Program-made: the position numbers and the translations under genes
Origin: an uncultured Aquimonas sp.
GTDB lineage: Bacteria; Pseudomonadota; Gammaproteobacteria; Xanthomonadales; Xanthomonadaceae
DNA: 22,444 bases
Direction: 5' to 3'
Assembly (NCBI GenBank): GCA_946481615.1
Contig: CAMLOR010000032.1
Span: forward strand, 1-22,444
The notes under the pieces: model-generated
The model's input: only the letters and a program-made list of their open reading frames with translations
What the model was told of the DNA's origin: nothing
The model's database searches: none
Part shown: positions 20,737-22,444 of the stretch, piece by piece
Layout of the letters: the number at the start of each line of letters is the position of its first letter
How positions within the stretch are numbered: position 1 is the first letter of the stretch

Positions 20737-22444
20737 ACAAGTACGTGGCTCCGGTGCGCGACATTTCGTTCGCGCTGTTCGAGGTGGTGGAAGCCGACAA
20801 GCTCTACGCGCAATTGCCCGGCGGCGACGCCGTCACGCGCGATCTGGTGGACGCCGTATTGCAGGAAGGCGCGCGCTTCACCGAAACCGTGCTGGCGCCG
20901 CTGAACGCGGCCGGCGACAGCCAGGGCTGCGTGTTCGACCCGGCCACCGGCAGCGTCACCACTCCGCCCGGCTTCAAACAGGCCTTCGAGCAATTCGTCC
21001 AGGGCGGCTGGGCCGGCCTTACCGCGCCGGAGGCCTTCGGCGGCCAGCATTTGCCCGAATCCGTCGGCGCCGCGCTCAAGGAAATGATCGACGCCGCCAA
21101 CCTGGCCTGGGGCAACTATCCGCTGCTCTCGCACGGCGCCACCGAAGCGCTGAAACATCACGGCGAGGCCTGGCAGCAGAAGGTCTTCCTCGAACCCATC
21201 GTGCAGGGTCGCTGGACCGGCACGATGTGCCTCACCGAACCGCACGCCGGCTCCGACCTGGGCATGCTCAAGACGCGCGCCGAACCGCAGGCCGACGGCA
21301 GTTACGCGGTGTCCGGCACCAAGATCTTCATCACCGCCGGCGAGCACGACCTCACCGACAACATCGTCCACCTGGTCCTGGCGAAGTTGCCGGACGCGCC
21401 CGCCGGCAGCCGCGGCATCTCGCTGTTCCTAGTGCCCAAGTTCAAGGTCGTCCGCGACGGCGGCCTCGGCGAACGCAACGCGGTGCGCTGCGGCAGCATC
21501 GAGCACAAGATGGGCATCCACGGCTCGGCCACCTGCGTGATGAATTTCGACGGTGCGCAGGGCTGGCTGATCGGCCAGCCCAACAAGGGCCTCAACGCCA
21601 TGTTCACCATGATGAACACCGCGCGCCTGGCGGTGGGCATCCAGGGGCTGGGCCTGATCGATCGCGCCTTCCAGGGCGCGCTGGCCTATTCGAAGGACCG
21701 CGTGCAGATGCGTTCGCTGTCCGGTCCCAAGCGGCCGGACAAGCCGGCCGACCCGCTGATCGTGCACCCCGACATCCGCCGCATGCTGCTCACCTGCAAG
21801 GCACTGGGCGAAGGCGGCCGCGCGCTGGCGCTGCACGCGGCCATGCTGGTCGACGCCGTCGAACGTCATCCCGTCGCCGACGAACGGAAGAAGGCCGACG
21901 AGCTGCTGTCCTTCCTCACGCCGATCGTCAAAGCCTGCCTCACCGAATGGTCGGTCGAATGCACCTACCACGCGCTGCAATGCTTCGGCGGCCACGGCTA
22001 CGTGCGCGAATGGGGCATGGAACAGCTCGCGCGCGATGCACGCATCACCACCATCTACGAAGGCACCACCGGCATCCAGGCGCTGGATCTGCTCGGCCGC
22101 AAGGTGATCCAGCAGCAGGGCGCCGGGCTCAAGCACTTCCTGGGGATGATCGTGGAGTTCTGCACGGCCGAGACCATGAATCCGGCCCTGGCCGAGTTCG
22201 TCGCGCCGCTGGCTCGCATCGCGCAGGACTGGCAGCAGCTCACCCTGGAGATCGGCCGCCGCACCATGGCCGACCCGGAGGAAATCGGCGCGGCCTCGGT
22301 CGATTACCTCTTCCATTCCGGCTACGTGGCGCTGGCCTTCTGGTGGGCGAAAAGCGTGGCCGCGGCCGACGCCGGGCCCCATCCGGACGCCTTCCGCAAG
22401 GCCAAGCGCGACACCGCGCGCTTCTATTTCCAGCGCATCCTGCC
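20733..22444 (+). CDS. Acyl-CoA dehydrogenase, long DmdC/FadE5-like form, 3' end cut by window edge
   Basis: About 570 residues are visible of an expected roughly 590-600. It is an FAD-dependent dehydrogenase that introduces a trans-2 double bond into acyl-CoA. The N-terminal extension (MNKYVAPVRDISFALFEV) is typical of the long family that includes 3-methylmercaptopropionyl-CoA dehydrogenase (DmdC) and FadE5. Motifs are TMCLTEPHAGSDLG (about 164-177, flavin and substrate binding), KIFITAGEHD, the CFGGHGYVREW helix, and IYEGTTGIQALDLLGRK, in which Glu443 is the likely catalytic base. A C-terminal dimerisation domain follows from about residue 470. The start ATG overlaps the lipoprotein stop. 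Chain-length specificity cannot be told; fatty-acid degradation is likelier than DMSP metabolism in this background. Confidence 0.95.
   Translation, partial: MNKYVAPVRDISFALFEVVEADKLYAQLPGGDAVTRDLVDAVLQEGARFTETVLAPLNAAGDSQGCVFDPATGSVTTPPGFKQAFEQFVQGGWAGLTAPEAFGGQHLPESVGAALKEMIDAANLAWGNYPLLSHGATEALKHHGEAWQQKVFLEPIVQGRWTGTMCLTEPHAGSDLGMLKTRAEPQADGSYAVSGTKIFITAGEHDLTDNIVHLVLAKLPDAPAGSRGISLFLVPKFKVVRDGGLGERNAVRCGSIEHKMGIHGSATCVMNFDGAQGWLIGQPNKGLNAMFTMMNTARLAVGIQGLGLIDRAFQGALAYSKDRVQMRSLSGPKRPDKPADPLIVHPDIRRMLLTCKALGEGGRALALHAAMLVDAVERHPVADERKKADELLSFLTPIVKACLTEWSVECTYHALQCFGGHGYVREWGMEQLARDARITTIYEGTTGIQALDLLGRKVIQQQGAGLKHFLGMIVEFCTAETMNPALAEFVAPLARIAQDWQQLTLEIGRRTMADPEEIGAASVDYLFHSGYVALAFWWAKSVAAADAGPHPDAFRKAKRDTARFYFQRIL

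Noticed and set aside
1..22444. CRISPR arrays, insertion sequences, rRNA or phage genes
   Set aside because: No regularly spaced repeats, transposase-like proteins, rRNA segments or phage structural genes were seen.

Overview
The window is a high-GC (about 70% in coding stretches) chromosomal segment from what looks like a gammaproteobacterium of the Xanthomonadales/Lysobacterales type (Lysobacter, Dokdonella or Rhodanobacter-like). This is inferred from codon usage, the families present (DUF6491 lipoprotein, DUF3606, hemerythrin plus YetF, cupin, S8 protease), the TAGACT/TAGAAT-like -10 boxes placed close to start codons, and a dispersed palindromic repeat of a kind common in these genomes. 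Both window edges cut genes: a prolyl oligopeptidase on the left and a long-form acyl-CoA dehydrogenase on the right.

Layout. 1-3443 (minus): an M20 metallopeptidase followed by an exported S9A prolyl oligopeptidase. 3610-5060 (plus): a secreted ComEA-like HhH protein with its own terminator, then a SET-domain protein coupled to an orphan HutD. 5057-5473 (minus): a DUF6491 lipoprotein. 5585-5660: tRNA-Phe with a good sigma-70 promoter. 5661-6841: a lower-GC, gene-poor stretch with one small membrane protein. 6842-7212: a coupled pair of small proteins (DUF3606 and an unknown). 7303-8514: an MFS transporter. 8518-9801 (minus): hemerythrin, YetF and a hydrophilin-like disordered protein. 9948-10502: an isochorismatase-like hydrolase, followed by a 79-bp palindromic repeat. 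10603-10944 (minus): a cupin. 11037-13511 (minus): a large exported subtilase with C-terminal SLH repeats and a strong terminator. 13755-14597: an exported protein of unknown function.

The most notable block is 14641-20181: four tightly packed plus-strand genes encoding an FHA-GAF protein, a membrane Ser/Thr kinase with a large extracytoplasmic TPR region, a soluble HisKA_3 histidine kinase without a sensor domain, and a NarL-type response regulator. The arrangement suggests a combined Hanks-kinase and two-component pathway in which the kinase/FHA-GAF pair provides the input that the histidine kinase lacks. The promoter of this block lies inside a perfect inverted repeat that ends in the start codon. 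20257-22444 holds a lipoprotein translationally coupled to an acyl-CoA dehydrogenase.

A recurrent theme is leaderless initiation: at three genes (SET, MFS, FHA-GAF) a -10-like hexamer ends exactly six bases before an ATG that has no Shine-Dalgarno sequence. All readings are by eye; no database searches or alignments were run.
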